The position numbers and the translations under genes were made by a program. The notes beneath the pieces were generated by a model. That model ran no database searches. It was given only the letters and a program-made list of their open reading frames with translations, and had not been told where the DNA came from. Of a DNA stretch of 64,000 bases, positions 47,110 to 55,569 are shown piece after piece. Source of the DNA: Maribacter aestuarii (GTDB lineage Bacteria; Bacteroidota; Bacteroidia; Flavobacteriales; Flavobacteriaceae); NCBI RefSeq assembly GCF_027474845.2, contig NZ_CP107031.2, positions 3,115,001 through 3,179,000 on the forward strand, read 5' to 3'. The first letter of the stretch is position 1, and each line of letters starts with the position of its first letter.

Positions 47110-47583
47110 ATGACTAAAAAACTTTCACATTTAGATGAGACTGGTAATGCCTCAATGGTAGATGTTTCGGAAAAACAGGCAACTGTAAGAACGGCTGTTG
47201 CTTCAGGCAAAGTTGCTTTCCCTCCAGCTATTTTTGATACTTTGGTCTCTAAGGACTTTTTAGGTAGCAAGGGAAGTATAATTCAAACAGCTGTTATTGC
47301 AGGGATTCAAGCAGTTAAAAAAACTGCTGATTTAATTCCGCTTTGTCATCAGCTAAATCTTTCTAAAATACAGATTGATATCGTTCCGGTCGAAAATGCT
47401 TTGCAAATTATCTGCAAGGTCAAATGCAATGAGCTAACAGGTGTTGAAATGGAAGCCTTAACCGGAGTATCTGTTAGTGCATTAACTATATACGATATGT
47501 GTAAGGCCTTGTCACATGATATTGAAATTTCTGAGATAAAATTGGAACAAAAATCTGGAGGAAAGAATGACTTCAATCGCTAA
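47110..47583 (+). CDS. moaC: Cyclic pyranopterin monophosphate synthase MoaC
   Basis: A 157-residue enzyme making cyclic pyranopterin monophosphate from the MoaA product. The active-site blocks are present: FPPAIFDTLV, the catalytic PLCHQLNLSKI, TGVEMEALTGVS and YDMCKALSHDIEI followed by the C-terminal Lys-Ser-Gly-Gly. It is 75 bases after moaE and overlaps mobA by 17 bases, an overlap containing a strong GGAGGAAAG ribosome site before the mobA ATG, unusual in this phylum. Confidence 0.93.
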   Translation: MTKKLSHLDETGNASMVDVSEKQATVRTAVASGKVAFPPAIFDTLVSKDFLGSKGSIIQTAVIAGIQAVKKTADLIPLCHQLNLSKIQIDIVPVENALQIICKVKCNELTGVEMEALTGVSVSALTIYDMCKALSHDIEISEIKLEQKSGGKNDFNR

Positions 47584-48157
47584 GCTTTACGGACTCGTTT
47601 TATCTGGAGGAAAGAGTACCCGAATGGGCACTGATAAAGGACTAATTGAATACCATGGTGTTCCCCAACGTGAGTTTTTATATGATTTGCTAAGTCAAGT
47701 TTGTGAGGAGACTTTTATAAGTTTGCGTAAAGAACAGCGAGCCGAACTGCCAGCTGCAATGAAAACGATAGTTGATTTAAATGAATACAAAGGTCCTTAT
47801 AACGGACTTTTATCCGCACACAAAGCATATCCAAAAGTGGCTTGGCTAGTTTTAGCTTGTGACCTTCCCTTGATGGATTTAGAAGCTTTAAAGGAATTGA
47901 TTGCCCAAAGGGATAACAACAAACAAGCTACTGCATTTGCGCTCAAAGAGAATCCATTGCCAGAACCTTTGTGTGCTATTTGGGAACCGCGTGCTTTTGA
48001 AGACTCGCTAGCCTATTTAGAAAGTGGTGTAGGTACGTGTCCAAGAAAGTTCTTAATCAATAATGACACAAAGTTGGTTTTTCCTAGGAATGAAAGTGTA
48101 CTTCTCAATGCTAATTCGGAGGAGGAATATAAGGAAGCTCTAGAAAAGTTAACATAA
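47567..48157 (+). CDS. mobA: MobA-like molybdenum cofactor nucleotidyltransferase
   Basis: A 196-residue nucleotidyltransferase adding a nucleotide to molybdopterin. The N-terminal nucleotide loop is LSGGKSTRMGTDKGL (about 12-26) and a later loop reads YKGPYNGLL, both closer to guanylyl-type MobA than to cytidylyl-type MocA, which has Ala-Ala-Gly in the first loop. DLPLM carries the metal Asp. Both Mo enzymes in this window belong to families that normally use the cytosine form, so this protein may be a cytidylyltransferase in disguise or a separate MocA lies elsewhere. The final gene of the ior-moa run. Confidence 0.85.
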   Translation: MTSIAKLYGLVLSGGKSTRMGTDKGLIEYHGVPQREFLYDLLSQVCEETFISLRKEQRAELPAAMKTIVDLNEYKGPYNGLLSAHKAYPKVAWLVLACDLPLMDLEALKELIAQRDNNKQATAFALKENPLPEPLCAIWEPRAFEDSLAYLESGVGTCPRKFLINNDTKLVFPRNESVLLNANSEEEYKEALEKLT

Positions 48158-48179
48158 GTTTTTCTAAATTTCAAAAACT
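48155..48179. terminator. Weak AT-rich hairpin between convergent genes
   Basis: AAGTTTTT and AAAAACTT pair (8 bp) around a nine-base loop, over the mobA stop and the end of the opposite gene. With T runs in the stem, it could act as a weak bidirectional terminator. Confidence 0.35.
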
Positions 48180-49045
48180 TCGTAGGTTCGAGCCCATTCC
48201 TTTGTTTCGTTTGGCTCGATTCTTATTTCAAAGAATAATTCGGGACTAATCACGTGCTTCCAACCCCAAAGATTAATTTTACTTGTTTGAAAACTGGACT
48301 TTTCTCGAATCCCAATTTTAGTTTTAAGGTGCAAGAGTTCCCAAGCCGCTGGTACATTTTTTCCGCCAGATAGGTTGCTAAAGAAAAACTGCTCATTGGG
48401 CGAACAATTAAATATAACCCCCTTTTTACTAATACAAACAGCGGATTCAGTATTAAGGGTCTCTCGAAACAGTTTAGGTTTTAAAGCAAAAGGAAAATTT
48501 AATCTATAGTTTTTTCCTATATGATAATTATTCAAAGCCATAAAATTATGAACATATTCATCTGTAATAATTGTCTTTTCACCAGTGTTCTTTAAAGAAT
48601 AGTTGATTGTAAACCCGGTTTCTTGTAGTCTGATTTCTTTCCGTAATTCATAAGCATACCCGCTAACAAGTGTTGAAATACAACTAATTAGGATTTGATT
48701 TGCACTAGTGCTAGTTTTAAATTCCGCGGGTTTAGTTTTGTATGGTTTACTGAACGCGTAGAGAGCGTCTTCTTTTTTTAATAACCCCACGCCTATTTTA
48801 TGGAACCAACCACCAATTGTAGTTTCATCAAAACCTAAAGCCGTATCAATTCCGAATTCATTATAAAACCCTTTACCGAAGAGGTTTTGATTTTTAGCAT
48901 TAGGGTCTTCGATACTTGCAAACTGAAAATCCTTAAATTTTAAGGACACAATTTTTCCTGTCCAATCAAATCGTGAAAAGCTATAGTTTTCATGCGGAAA
49001 ATCGATTTGGAGTTCCAGATTTTTATTTTTGAGAATAAGCCCCAT
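48164..49045 (-). CDS. Aldose-epimerase-like (galactose mutarotase fold) protein
   Basis: A 293-residue cytoplasmic protein rich in beta strands in the pattern of galactose mutarotase-like proteins: an early FDWTGKIVSLKF, then a NEFGIDTALGF loop, IRLQETGFTINYSLKNTGE, the YVHNFMALN strand where His and Asn would sit in the sugar site, and a C-terminal FEIRIEPNETKEWARTY. It probably binds a sugar, but catalytic residues cannot be assigned with confidence. It runs against its molybdenum-cofactor neighbours, with no visible link to them. Confidence 0.6.
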   Translation of the reverse strand: MGLILKNKNLELQIDFPHENYSFSRFDWTGKIVSLKFKDFQFASIEDPNAKNQNLFGKGFYNEFGIDTALGFDETTIGGWFHKIGVGLLKKEDALYAFSKPYKTKPAEFKTSTSANQILISCISTLVSGYAYELRKEIRLQETGFTINYSLKNTGEKTIITDEYVHNFMALNNYHIGKNYRLNFPFALKPKLFRETLNTESAVCISKKGVIFNCSPNEQFFFSNLSGGKNVPAAWELLHLKTKIGIREKSSFQTSKINLWGWKHVISPELFFEIRIEPNETKEWARTYEVFEI

Positions 49046-49129
49046 AGGACGAAGTTATCAAATTGCTGCCGATTTCAGTTTAAGAGTTTCTAGGTCAAAG
49101 GCCATCTCCCTTTTTACTATATTAGACAA

Positions 49130-50197
49130 ATGAACCAAAAGCGTTACATAAGACAAACCACCCTCAAAGGATTTGGCTCGGAAGGTCAAAAAAAGCTAGC
49201 AAAAACTAAGATTTTGGTCATTGGTGCTGGCGGACTTGGAGTTCCTGTTTTGACTTATCTCAACGCCATGGGAGTAGGAAAAATAGGTATTGTCGACAGT
49301 GATGTGGTTTCTATAACGAACTTACATCGTCAAGTACTTTATGGAGAAGGTGATATTGGAGAATCCAAAGTGATTGTTGCTCTTAAGAAACTTAAGGCGC
49401 AAAATGCAGATAATGAGATTGTCGTTTACAATACTTTTTTAACTACTGAAAATGCAATTGAAATTATAACAGATTATGATATTGTGGTCGATACCTCCGA
49501 TAATTTTCCCACGAGGTATTTGGTGAACGATGCTTGTGTAATACTCAACAAGCCTTTTGTGTACGGAGCGTTGCACGGTTATGAAGGCCAAGTAAGTGTT
49601 TTTAATTATAACGATGGGCCAACCTACCGTTGTATCTTTCCACAAATACCGAAGGAAAATGAAGTACCGAATTGTAATGAACATGGCGTGCTAGGAATAA
49701 TCCCAGGAATTATAGGAAACCTCCAAGCTTTAGAGGCGATTAAAGTGGTAACAGGAATAGGGGAAGTACTTACAGGAAAGCTTCTAATCTTTGACGGACT
49801 CCAACAATCCTATCAAAAAATAAAATTTAAGCTACAACCTGAAAACCTAGAAATCAAGAAGCTTCAAGATTTTTATGAATGGAATGACCCTTGTGAAATT
49901 GTTCCTACTGTTTCAGCAGATGAGCTTAAAAAGTTGTTAATAGAGAATGCGCAAATCGTTGATGTAAGATTGCATGAGGAGTTCAATAATTATCATCTTC
50001 CCGAGTCCATTCATATTCCTTTGAATGAGCTGGAAGCGAATTCCAGTAAAATCAACTTTTCACTTCCTGTGTATTTACTTTGTCAATCCGGTAAGCGTAG
50101 CGAAACCGCCTTAAGACAATTGCGCGAGAAACATCCAGAAAGTTCGCTTTTTAGTATTTTAGGTGGACTAAACCAGTATTTGGCTGCATGCTCCTAA
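49130..50197 (+). CDS. moeB: MoeB-like adenylyltransferase with rhodanese domain
   Basis: A 355-residue two-domain protein. The ThiF/MoeB part (about 1-245) has the nucleotide loop GAGGLGVPVL, the DSDVVSITNLHRQ strand and the Cys in NCNEHGVLG; it would adenylate MoaD's C-terminal Gly. The rhodanese part (about 258-355) has the sulfur-carrying Cys in LLCQSGKRS and can supply sulfur. The paired zinc-binding CxxC motifs of E. coli MoeB appear reduced to single Cys residues (TYRC and DPCEIV). It overlaps the TauE-like gene by 10 bases. Confidence 0.87.
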   Translation: MNQKRYIRQTTLKGFGSEGQKKLAKTKILVIGAGGLGVPVLTYLNAMGVGKIGIVDSDVVSITNLHRQVLYGEGDIGESKVIVALKKLKAQNADNEIVVYNTFLTTENAIEIITDYDIVVDTSDNFPTRYLVNDACVILNKPFVYGALHGYEGQVSVFNYNDGPTYRCIFPQIPKENEVPNCNEHGVLGIIPGIIGNLQALEAIKVVTGIGEVLTGKLLIFDGLQQSYQKIKFKLQPENLEIKKLQDFYEWNDPCEIVPTVSADELKKLLIENAQIVDVRLHEEFNNYHLPESIHIPLNELEANSSKINFSLPVYLLCQSGKRSETALRQLREKHPESSLFSILGGLNQYLAACS

Positions 50198-50967
50198 CCT
50201 TTCCCGAACTTGTTTTATTAATGCTTGGCTTTATGGTCGTGGCAACCTTGTACTCCTCAGTAGGTTTTGGCGGAGGGTCTAGTTATTTAGCTCTTTTGGC
50301 ATTAGTTTTCGTTAGTTTTTTTGCCATTCGAAGTACTGCCCTAATCTGTAACCTTGTTGTCGTTTCTGGTAGCAGCTACCTCTATTGGAAAAAAGGGTAC
50401 CTAGATTTAAAAAAGTTTCTTCCCTTTATCCTGACCAGTATTCCTTTAGCATTTATCGGAGCAAAATTCCGATTATCCGAAAACACTTTTTTTATTATTC
50501 TTGGGGCGGCGTTAATCATTTCTGCTTTGGCATTGATTTTTCAAACGATTCAGGGAAAGAAGTCCGAGGAAGTTAATCCAAACTACCCCCCTTATGTAAC
50601 GTATTTGTTAGGTGCAGGCATGGGACTCCTATCGGGACTTGTCGGCATTGGTGGTGGAATTTTTTTAGCACCCGTTCTTAATCATATGAAGTGGGATAAG
50701 TCAATAAAAATAGCAGCATTGGCTAGCTTTTTTATTCTAGTTAATTCAATATCAGGTATTGGTGGTTTATTGACTAATGACACATTTGAATTCCCATGGA
50801 TAGAAGGTGCTGTATTGGTACTTGCCGTTTTTATTGGTGGACAAATAGGAATTCGTATAAGTCTCAGTAAACTTACTGGAAATGGAATTAAAGTAGTTAC
50901 TGCAATTTTAGTTCTGATTGTAGGCGTTCGCGTACTCCTAGTTAATGGATTGCAATGGGATTTTTAA
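50188..50967 (+). CDS. TauE/SafE family membrane transporter
   Basis: A 259-residue inner-membrane protein with about eight helices in two repeats, each opening with a Gly-rich hairpin (YSSVGFGGGSSY near the N-terminus and GLLSGLVGIGGG in the middle), the family signature. TauE/SafE proteins move sulfite, sulfonates or other organosulfur anions. Overlap with the rhodanese-containing MoeB gene and position inside the island suggest a sulfur anion related to cofactor sulfuration, or possibly an oxyanion such as molybdate; both are inference. Confidence 0.85.
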   Translation: MLLTFPELVLLMLGFMVVATLYSSVGFGGGSSYLALLALVFVSFFAIRSTALICNLVVVSGSSYLYWKKGYLDLKKFLPFILTSIPLAFIGAKFRLSENTFFIILGAALIISALALIFQTIQGKKSEEVNPNYPPYVTYLLGAGMGLLSGLVGIGGGIFLAPVLNHMKWDKSIKIAALASFFILVNSISGIGGLLTNDTFEFPWIEGAVLVLAVFIGGQIGIRISLSKLTGNGIKVVTAILVLIVGVRVLLVNGLQWDF

Positions 50968-50987
50968 AAATCACTCTAAATTTATTT

Positions 50988-51464
50988 TTATGGATATTGC
51001 TTCAGTAAGCTAAATTGCCATAGATGGTATTTTATATGCATATAGTGGAATAATTCTAAATCTTCGTAAGAGAGCTCACCCATGAAAGAGGCATAAGGCT
51101 TGTAATGGGGATTGCCATCTTGAAAAGCATAATATCTCTGTACAGCTTCAGGGATATTGGAAATTGCTTCTTCTAATGAAGTATATTTTAACGGCGGTAG
51201 ATCTGCCTCTGTTTTATCGCTAGGTCTATGTGAAAGAACAGAACCGCTTTTAATAAATTTCTGCATGCCCAATTGTTGCTCTGTGGCGGGGCTTATTCTT
51301 TCGCCTTTATATTTAGTTGTAGCACTACTTAATGCCCCTATCAAATGTTCTACCATATGCTGAGGTGTCATAAGTCCGAAATTTCCTTTGGTTTCTGAAC
51401 TTAATGTATTCAGTAGTTCAGGAAATTTATGAGTTAGAAAATCTCTCTTACTATTTGAGGTCAT
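50988..51464 (-). CDS. DinB-like (DUF1569) protein
   Basis: A 158-residue soluble four-helix-bundle-type protein with the spaced His pattern of the DinB/YfiT superfamily: MTPQHMVEHL near residue 33 and LELFHYMHIKYHLWQF near the C-terminus. Members bind a metal and include thiol transferases. No such role can be assigned here. It converges on the TauE-like gene and starts a minus-strand run toward the small membrane protein. Confidence 0.65.
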   Translation of the reverse strand: MTSNSKRDFLTHKFPELLNTLSSETKGNFGLMTPQHMVEHLIGALSSATTKYKGERISPATEQQLGMQKFIKSGSVLSHRPSDKTEADLPPLKYTSLEEAISNIPEAVQRYYAFQDGNPHYKPYASFMGELSYEDLELFHYMHIKYHLWQFSLLKQYP

Positions 51465-51523
51465 AATTTTATGCTTTAAGTATGGCGTAATTAATTTTAA
51501 TACCTAGAATGCAAATTACGGGT

Positions 51524-51985
51524 TTACTCTAAAGAAACTGTTTTACTCTTCTTAGATTTGATAAACCGATAAAAATACTGGAAGTTGCCATTGTACCAAA
51601 TAGCGAATATGAAAGTTATATAGATAATCCAATCAGGCATAAAAAGTGCAGTGGCGAAGTAGGTCTTTAAAATTAACATAATGAACGCAAGTGCCGCAAA
51701 AGCTAATGAAACTAAGGTTCGCTTATCCTTTCTGTTTAGTAAAATCATGGTGATTATTAAAATTCCCATAAAAGGTTTGGTGTGAAGTAGTATTGGCACC
51801 AAAGTCTCATATTCAATATCGAAAAATAGCACCATGGCACTCATATATGCGGTTAAACATAATGGGCATTTTGGTATAAGAATCAATAAAACAGTAGAAA
51901 AAAAAGACATGGATCCATTAGCAGCTTCAAACTTTTTTGGCCCTCCAAACCTAGTTTTACAGCAAGTTGTCTTTACGGTTTCCAT
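51524..51985 (-). CDS. Small four-helix membrane protein with CPLC motif
   Basis: A 153-residue protein with a Cys pair near its N-terminus (TTCCKTRFGG), a first hydrophobic segment that ends PKCPLCLTAY, and three more helices, with a basic C-terminal tail. The CPxC-type Cys arrangement could bind metal or heme or do disulfide chemistry; I do not recognise a characterised family. It lies 9 bases after the moeA start, in the same direction and downstream. Confidence 0.6.
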   Translation of the reverse strand: METVKTTCCKTRFGGPKKFEAANGSMSFFSTVLLILIPKCPLCLTAYMSAMVLFFDIEYETLVPILLHTKPFMGILIITMILLNRKDKRTLVSLAFAALAFIMLILKTYFATALFMPDWIIYITFIFAIWYNGNFQYFYRFIKSKKSKTVSLE

Positions 51986-51994
51986 GGGAGTTGT

Positions 51995-53209
51995 TTACCA
52001 TTTCTTACGGTAAGGTACAAAAGGATAGACTTCATTCGCAAAAAATTGGCTTTTATTTTGCGGTAATATTAAAAAACCATCTGTTTTAACGAGATTAGCG
52101 AAATCACCAGATCCGTTCCCTTTAATTGCTTCAGCTACTAATTTCCCATCTGGCTTACTTTCTAATGTGGCCTCCAAAAAATATACCAGGTCTGGTTTGA
52201 ACTCCACATTGTTTTTCAGATGTACATAAAGTGTTTCAAAATCAACTTCCAAAGACTTTAAAAGCCAAAACTGAAGGTACATATACACGCAAACAAAAGA
52301 CGATACCGGATTACCTGGCAGAGCAAAAATTTTTTTTCCTTCTGCATTACTGCCAAACCAAAAAGGTTTCCCAGGTCGTTGCTGAATCTTGTGAAAATGC
52401 TTTTTTATCTGCAGTTCTTCAAGTACATCGGGCAAATAATCGAATTTCCCTTTAGAGACCCCTCCTGTAAATATGAAAAGGTCATATTTCTTAAGCATTT
52501 TTGAAATGGTCCTCAACATTTCTTTTTTGTCATCGGCCAAATGGTATAAGTCTGCAGCTATTCCCCATTCTATTAAGGTGGCCTGAATTCCATAAATATT
52601 TGACCTGCGAATTTGATGTAATTGTGGAATTTGACTTACGGGCACTAATTCGTCCCCAGTGGAAAATATAATTACGCGTGGCAATTTCTTGACTTGCAGG
52701 GTAGCCTTGCCAACGGCAGCGGCAATGTTGATTTCCGCACTGGAGAGCTGTGTACCTCGATTAACGATTATGGTTCCTCGAGAAATATCCATCCCTTTAA
52801 AATGTATATTCTGTTTGTAATTAAGGGAATCCAAATTAATGGTAACAAGATTTTCTTCTACCGTGAGGTCCTCATAACGGATTACGGTGTCAGCACCATT
52901 TGGCATTATGGCACCGGTCATCACTTCAATACACTTGGAATTATCTTTTAAGGTTTGTTGTTTTGTCCCTGCAGCAGCTGTTGCTTCAATAGTAAACGTT
53001 CTTTGCCCTTTTGCGAAGGTTTTGTAATCAATGGCGATTCCATCCATAGTAACGCGATCAAAAGGTGGGAAGTCGCGGTCAGCAATTAAATCTTCACCTA
53101 GATAGGCCCCAATAGAATCTTCTAAATTTTTACTCACTAAAGGGAAACTAGCTTTGTGTTCTTCTAAAATTGAAAGGGCTTTTTCGTAAGGTATAAAGGT
53201 GTTATCCAT
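51995..53209 (-). CDS. moeA: Molybdopterin molybdenumtransferase MoeA
   Basis: A 404-residue enzyme inserting molybdate into adenylylated molybdopterin. Domains: N-terminal MoeA I-III region with FDRVTMDGIAIDY and MTGAIMPNGADTVIRYEDL, the MogA-like nucleotide-binding domain with FSTGDELV, FTGGVSKGKFDY and ALPGNPVSSF, and a C-terminal beta-barrel. No fused MogA domain is present and no separate mogA/moaB gene is in this window. It is upstream of the CPLC membrane protein on the same strand. Confidence 0.94.
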   Translation of the reverse strand: MDNTFIPYEKALSILEEHKASFPLVSKNLEDSIGAYLGEDLIADRDFPPFDRVTMDGIAIDYKTFAKGQRTFTIEATAAAGTKQQTLKDNSKCIEVMTGAIMPNGADTVIRYEDLTVEENLVTINLDSLNYKQNIHFKGMDISRGTIIVNRGTQLSSAEINIAAAVGKATLQVKKLPRVIIFSTGDELVPVSQIPQLHQIRRSNIYGIQATLIEWGIAADLYHLADDKKEMLRTISKMLKKYDLFIFTGGVSKGKFDYLPDVLEELQIKKHFHKIQQRPGKPFWFGSNAEGKKIFALPGNPVSSFVCVYMYLQFWLLKSLEVDFETLYVHLKNNVEFKPDLVYFLEATLESKPDGKLVAEAIKGNGSGDFANLVKTDGFLILPQNKSQFFANEVYPFVPYRKKW

Positions 53210-53331
53210 ACTATACTATTAATATTTAGGGAATCTATAGGTTTATTGATGCTTAGATTATAAGTTAAAGGGGGGTCAAAGACCTTTGAACATTCTTCGT
53301 TCTAATAACTAGGCTTAGGAAGACTTTATTT

Positions 53332-54315
53332 CTACCCTCCAATACTACTCATGCTTTGCATAGCTTTAGCAGGAGCTTTTCTCATTCTTTCCGCTTCAAA
53401 CCCATCCTTAGGCTTTAAGCGAATGATTTCTCTAAATTTGTTTGCCAGTTCGTCATCTGAAACACCTGAACGCATATAATCACGAATATTAAAAACGCCG
53501 TCATCGTAGAGGCAACTTTTTATTTCTCCTTTGGAGGAAATTCGTAGCCTATTACAAGTATTACAGAACGTTCTTGAAAAAGCGGCGATGACACCTATAT
53601 TTCCTTTATATCCGGGAACGGATAGTAAACTGGCCGTATCTCCATGCTTGCCAGGAAGTTTTTCCAATAGCGGATAATGGGCTTTTAGATCATGTTGAAT
53701 ATCACGCGAGGAATACATTTCCACGTTTTCCTTGTAACCTCCATTAAAAGGCATTTCTTCAATGAACCGAACATCAACGAAATGGTTTTTGGCCAATTCG
53801 GCCAAAGGAATAATGTCTTGTGTATTAATGCCTTTCATAATTACGGCATTTAATTTTATTTTAAAGCCGTTATCGACTAACATATGAAAAGTCTGCATCA
53901 CTTTTTGAAAATCATTACGACGGGTAATTTTATGAAAACGTTCTTTATCCAAAGAATCAATGCTTAAGTTGATATTGGTAATACCTAATTTCTTTAATCG
54001 TGGAATATGTCGTTGTAACAGTGTTCCGTTTGAAGTAATATGAATGGATTTATAATCATCCAGTTTGGCGGTATTCTCCAATAATTTCATGAAATCTTTT
54101 CGAAGAAATGGCTCTCCTCCGGTAAAACGTACTTTTTGAAAACCTAACTGACCCAATATTTTTAATAAGCGAGTAATTTCTTCATAACTTAGCAAATGCG
54201 CTTTGGGTTCATAGGGAATTCCTTCTGCTGGCATGCAGTAAAAGCATCGCAAATTACAGCGGTCAGTCACTGCGATACGCACATAATCTATAGTCCTGTC
54301 AAAAGAATCCTTCAT
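53332..54315 (-). CDS. moaA: GTP 3',8-cyclase MoaA
   Basis: A 327-residue radical SAM enzyme that starts molybdopterin synthesis from GTP. The SAM cluster Cys are in TDRCNLRCFYCMP (residues 20, 24, 27), followed by GGEPFLRKDF; the C-terminal cluster has FCNTCNRLRI and SCLY, and the protein ends in the conserved Gly-Gly (SSIGG) that is essential for activity. The ATG at 54315 is chosen over an in-frame TTG at 54327. It is divergent from the XdhC gene across 90 bases and transcribed toward moeA. Confidence 0.95.
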   Translation of the reverse strand: MKDSFDRTIDYVRIAVTDRCNLRCFYCMPAEGIPYEPKAHLLSYEEITRLLKILGQLGFQKVRFTGGEPFLRKDFMKLLENTAKLDDYKSIHITSNGTLLQRHIPRLKKLGITNINLSIDSLDKERFHKITRRNDFQKVMQTFHMLVDNGFKIKLNAVIMKGINTQDIIPLAELAKNHFVDVRFIEEMPFNGGYKENVEMYSSRDIQHDLKAHYPLLEKLPGKHGDTASLLSVPGYKGNIGVIAAFSRTFCNTCNRLRISSKGEIKSCLYDDGVFNIRDYMRSGVSDDELANKFREIIRLKPKDGFEAERMRKAPAKAMQSMSSIGG

Positions 54316-54405
54316 ATAACTTTCCAAGCAATTTGAATAGTCAATATAGCTATTTTTAGATATATTCGGAGGACTATTTAAGAAAGAAATAAGAACCGCA
54401 AAATA

Positions 54406-55512
54406 ATGAAAGAGATAAAATCCATTATACAGCTCTATAATTCATTCAAGAACTCGGGTGAAAAATGTGCCATTGCACAGGTGGTTCGCGTAGAAGAATC
54501 CTCCTATAGAAGAGAGGGTGCACGAATGCTGGTTTTTGAATCGGGTGTTTTCGAAGGTGGTATTAGTGGTGGGTGCTTGGAAGGCGATGCCTTGCAACGC
54601 TCCCAAATCGCAATCTTGAAACAGCAACCATCTATTGTAACCTATGATACTTCTAAAGAAAATGAAATAGGGGTGGGACTTGGCTGCAATGGGGTAATCG
54701 ATGTCTTGATATCACCAATTTCGGAAGAGTCCCCAACATTGAAAATGTTGCAAAAATGTGTATCGGATAGAGATTTCCATATTATAGCCACCGTGACCGC
54801 ACTTGATGCCGAAATTGATACGATACCTTTAGGTAGAAGCTTTTATTATGATAAGGATTCTGCATCTTTAGAAGACTGTGAGCATGATGGTTTACGAAAC
54901 TTTCTTCAAGATAAAATTCAGGACGTCCTAGGACAGCAAAAATCAAAGACCTATCATTTTGAGGAAGAAGGAATAAGGGCCAGCGTTTTTATTGAAATGA
55001 TTCCACCACAGTATCACTTGGCGGTTTATGGGGATAATTATGATGTTTATCCAATATTGGAAATGGCCAATTTGATGGATTGGGACATAAGTTTGGTAGG
55101 TAATGTGCAAAAACTCAAAAAAGAAAAGCTACAATCGGTTAAAAACATATATCCAAAAGATTTTGAAGAACGGCCTTTAATCGATAAGCGAACAGCGATT
55201 ATTTTAATGGCCCATGACTACAAGACAGATTATATCAATTTACAGGAATCGGTAAAAAGTGTATCTCCATATATTGCTTCATTGGGTCCGCGAAAGCGTT
55301 TTGACAAAATGGTAGCTGAATTCAAGACTAATGGAATAGCATTATCCGACGAGGATATGGAGCGGATTTTTGCCCCTTGCGGTTTGGAAATTGGGGCTAA
55401 CACCCCCGAAGAAATCGCGCTTAGTTTATGTAGTGAAATCTTAAGTGTTTTTACAGGTAAAACTGGTGGAATGTTGAGAGATAAAAAAGGCCCTATCCAT
55501 ATGAGAAATTAG
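54406..55512 (+). CDS. XdhC family molybdenum cofactor chaperone
   Basis: A 368-residue protein with an N-terminal XdhC_CoxI domain (about 1-90) containing ISGGCLEGD, a linker domain, and a C-terminal Rossmann-like XdhC_C domain with LAVYGDNYDV and LGPRKRFDKM. XdhC proteins bind mature molybdenum cofactor, help its sulfuration by a cysteine desulfurase and hand it to xanthine dehydrogenase-type enzymes. It stands beside a cysteine desulfurase and 1.4 kb before the cox genes, so either IorAB or the CO dehydrogenase could be its client. Confidence 0.88.
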   Translation: MKEIKSIIQLYNSFKNSGEKCAIAQVVRVEESSYRREGARMLVFESGVFEGGISGGCLEGDALQRSQIAILKQQPSIVTYDTSKENEIGVGLGCNGVIDVLISPISEESPTLKMLQKCVSDRDFHIIATVTALDAEIDTIPLGRSFYYDKDSASLEDCEHDGLRNFLQDKIQDVLGQQKSKTYHFEEEGIRASVFIEMIPPQYHLAVYGDNYDVYPILEMANLMDWDISLVGNVQKLKKEKLQSVKNIYPKDFEERPLIDKRTAIILMAHDYKTDYINLQESVKSVSPYIASLGPRKRFDKMVAEFKTNGIALSDEDMERIFAPCGLEIGANTPEEIALSLCSEILSVFTGKTGGMLRDKKGPIHMRN

Positions 55513-55569
55513 GATTGCTTATCAGCTAACCTTAACAGATTGATTTTAAAAATATAGTATGATTCACTC

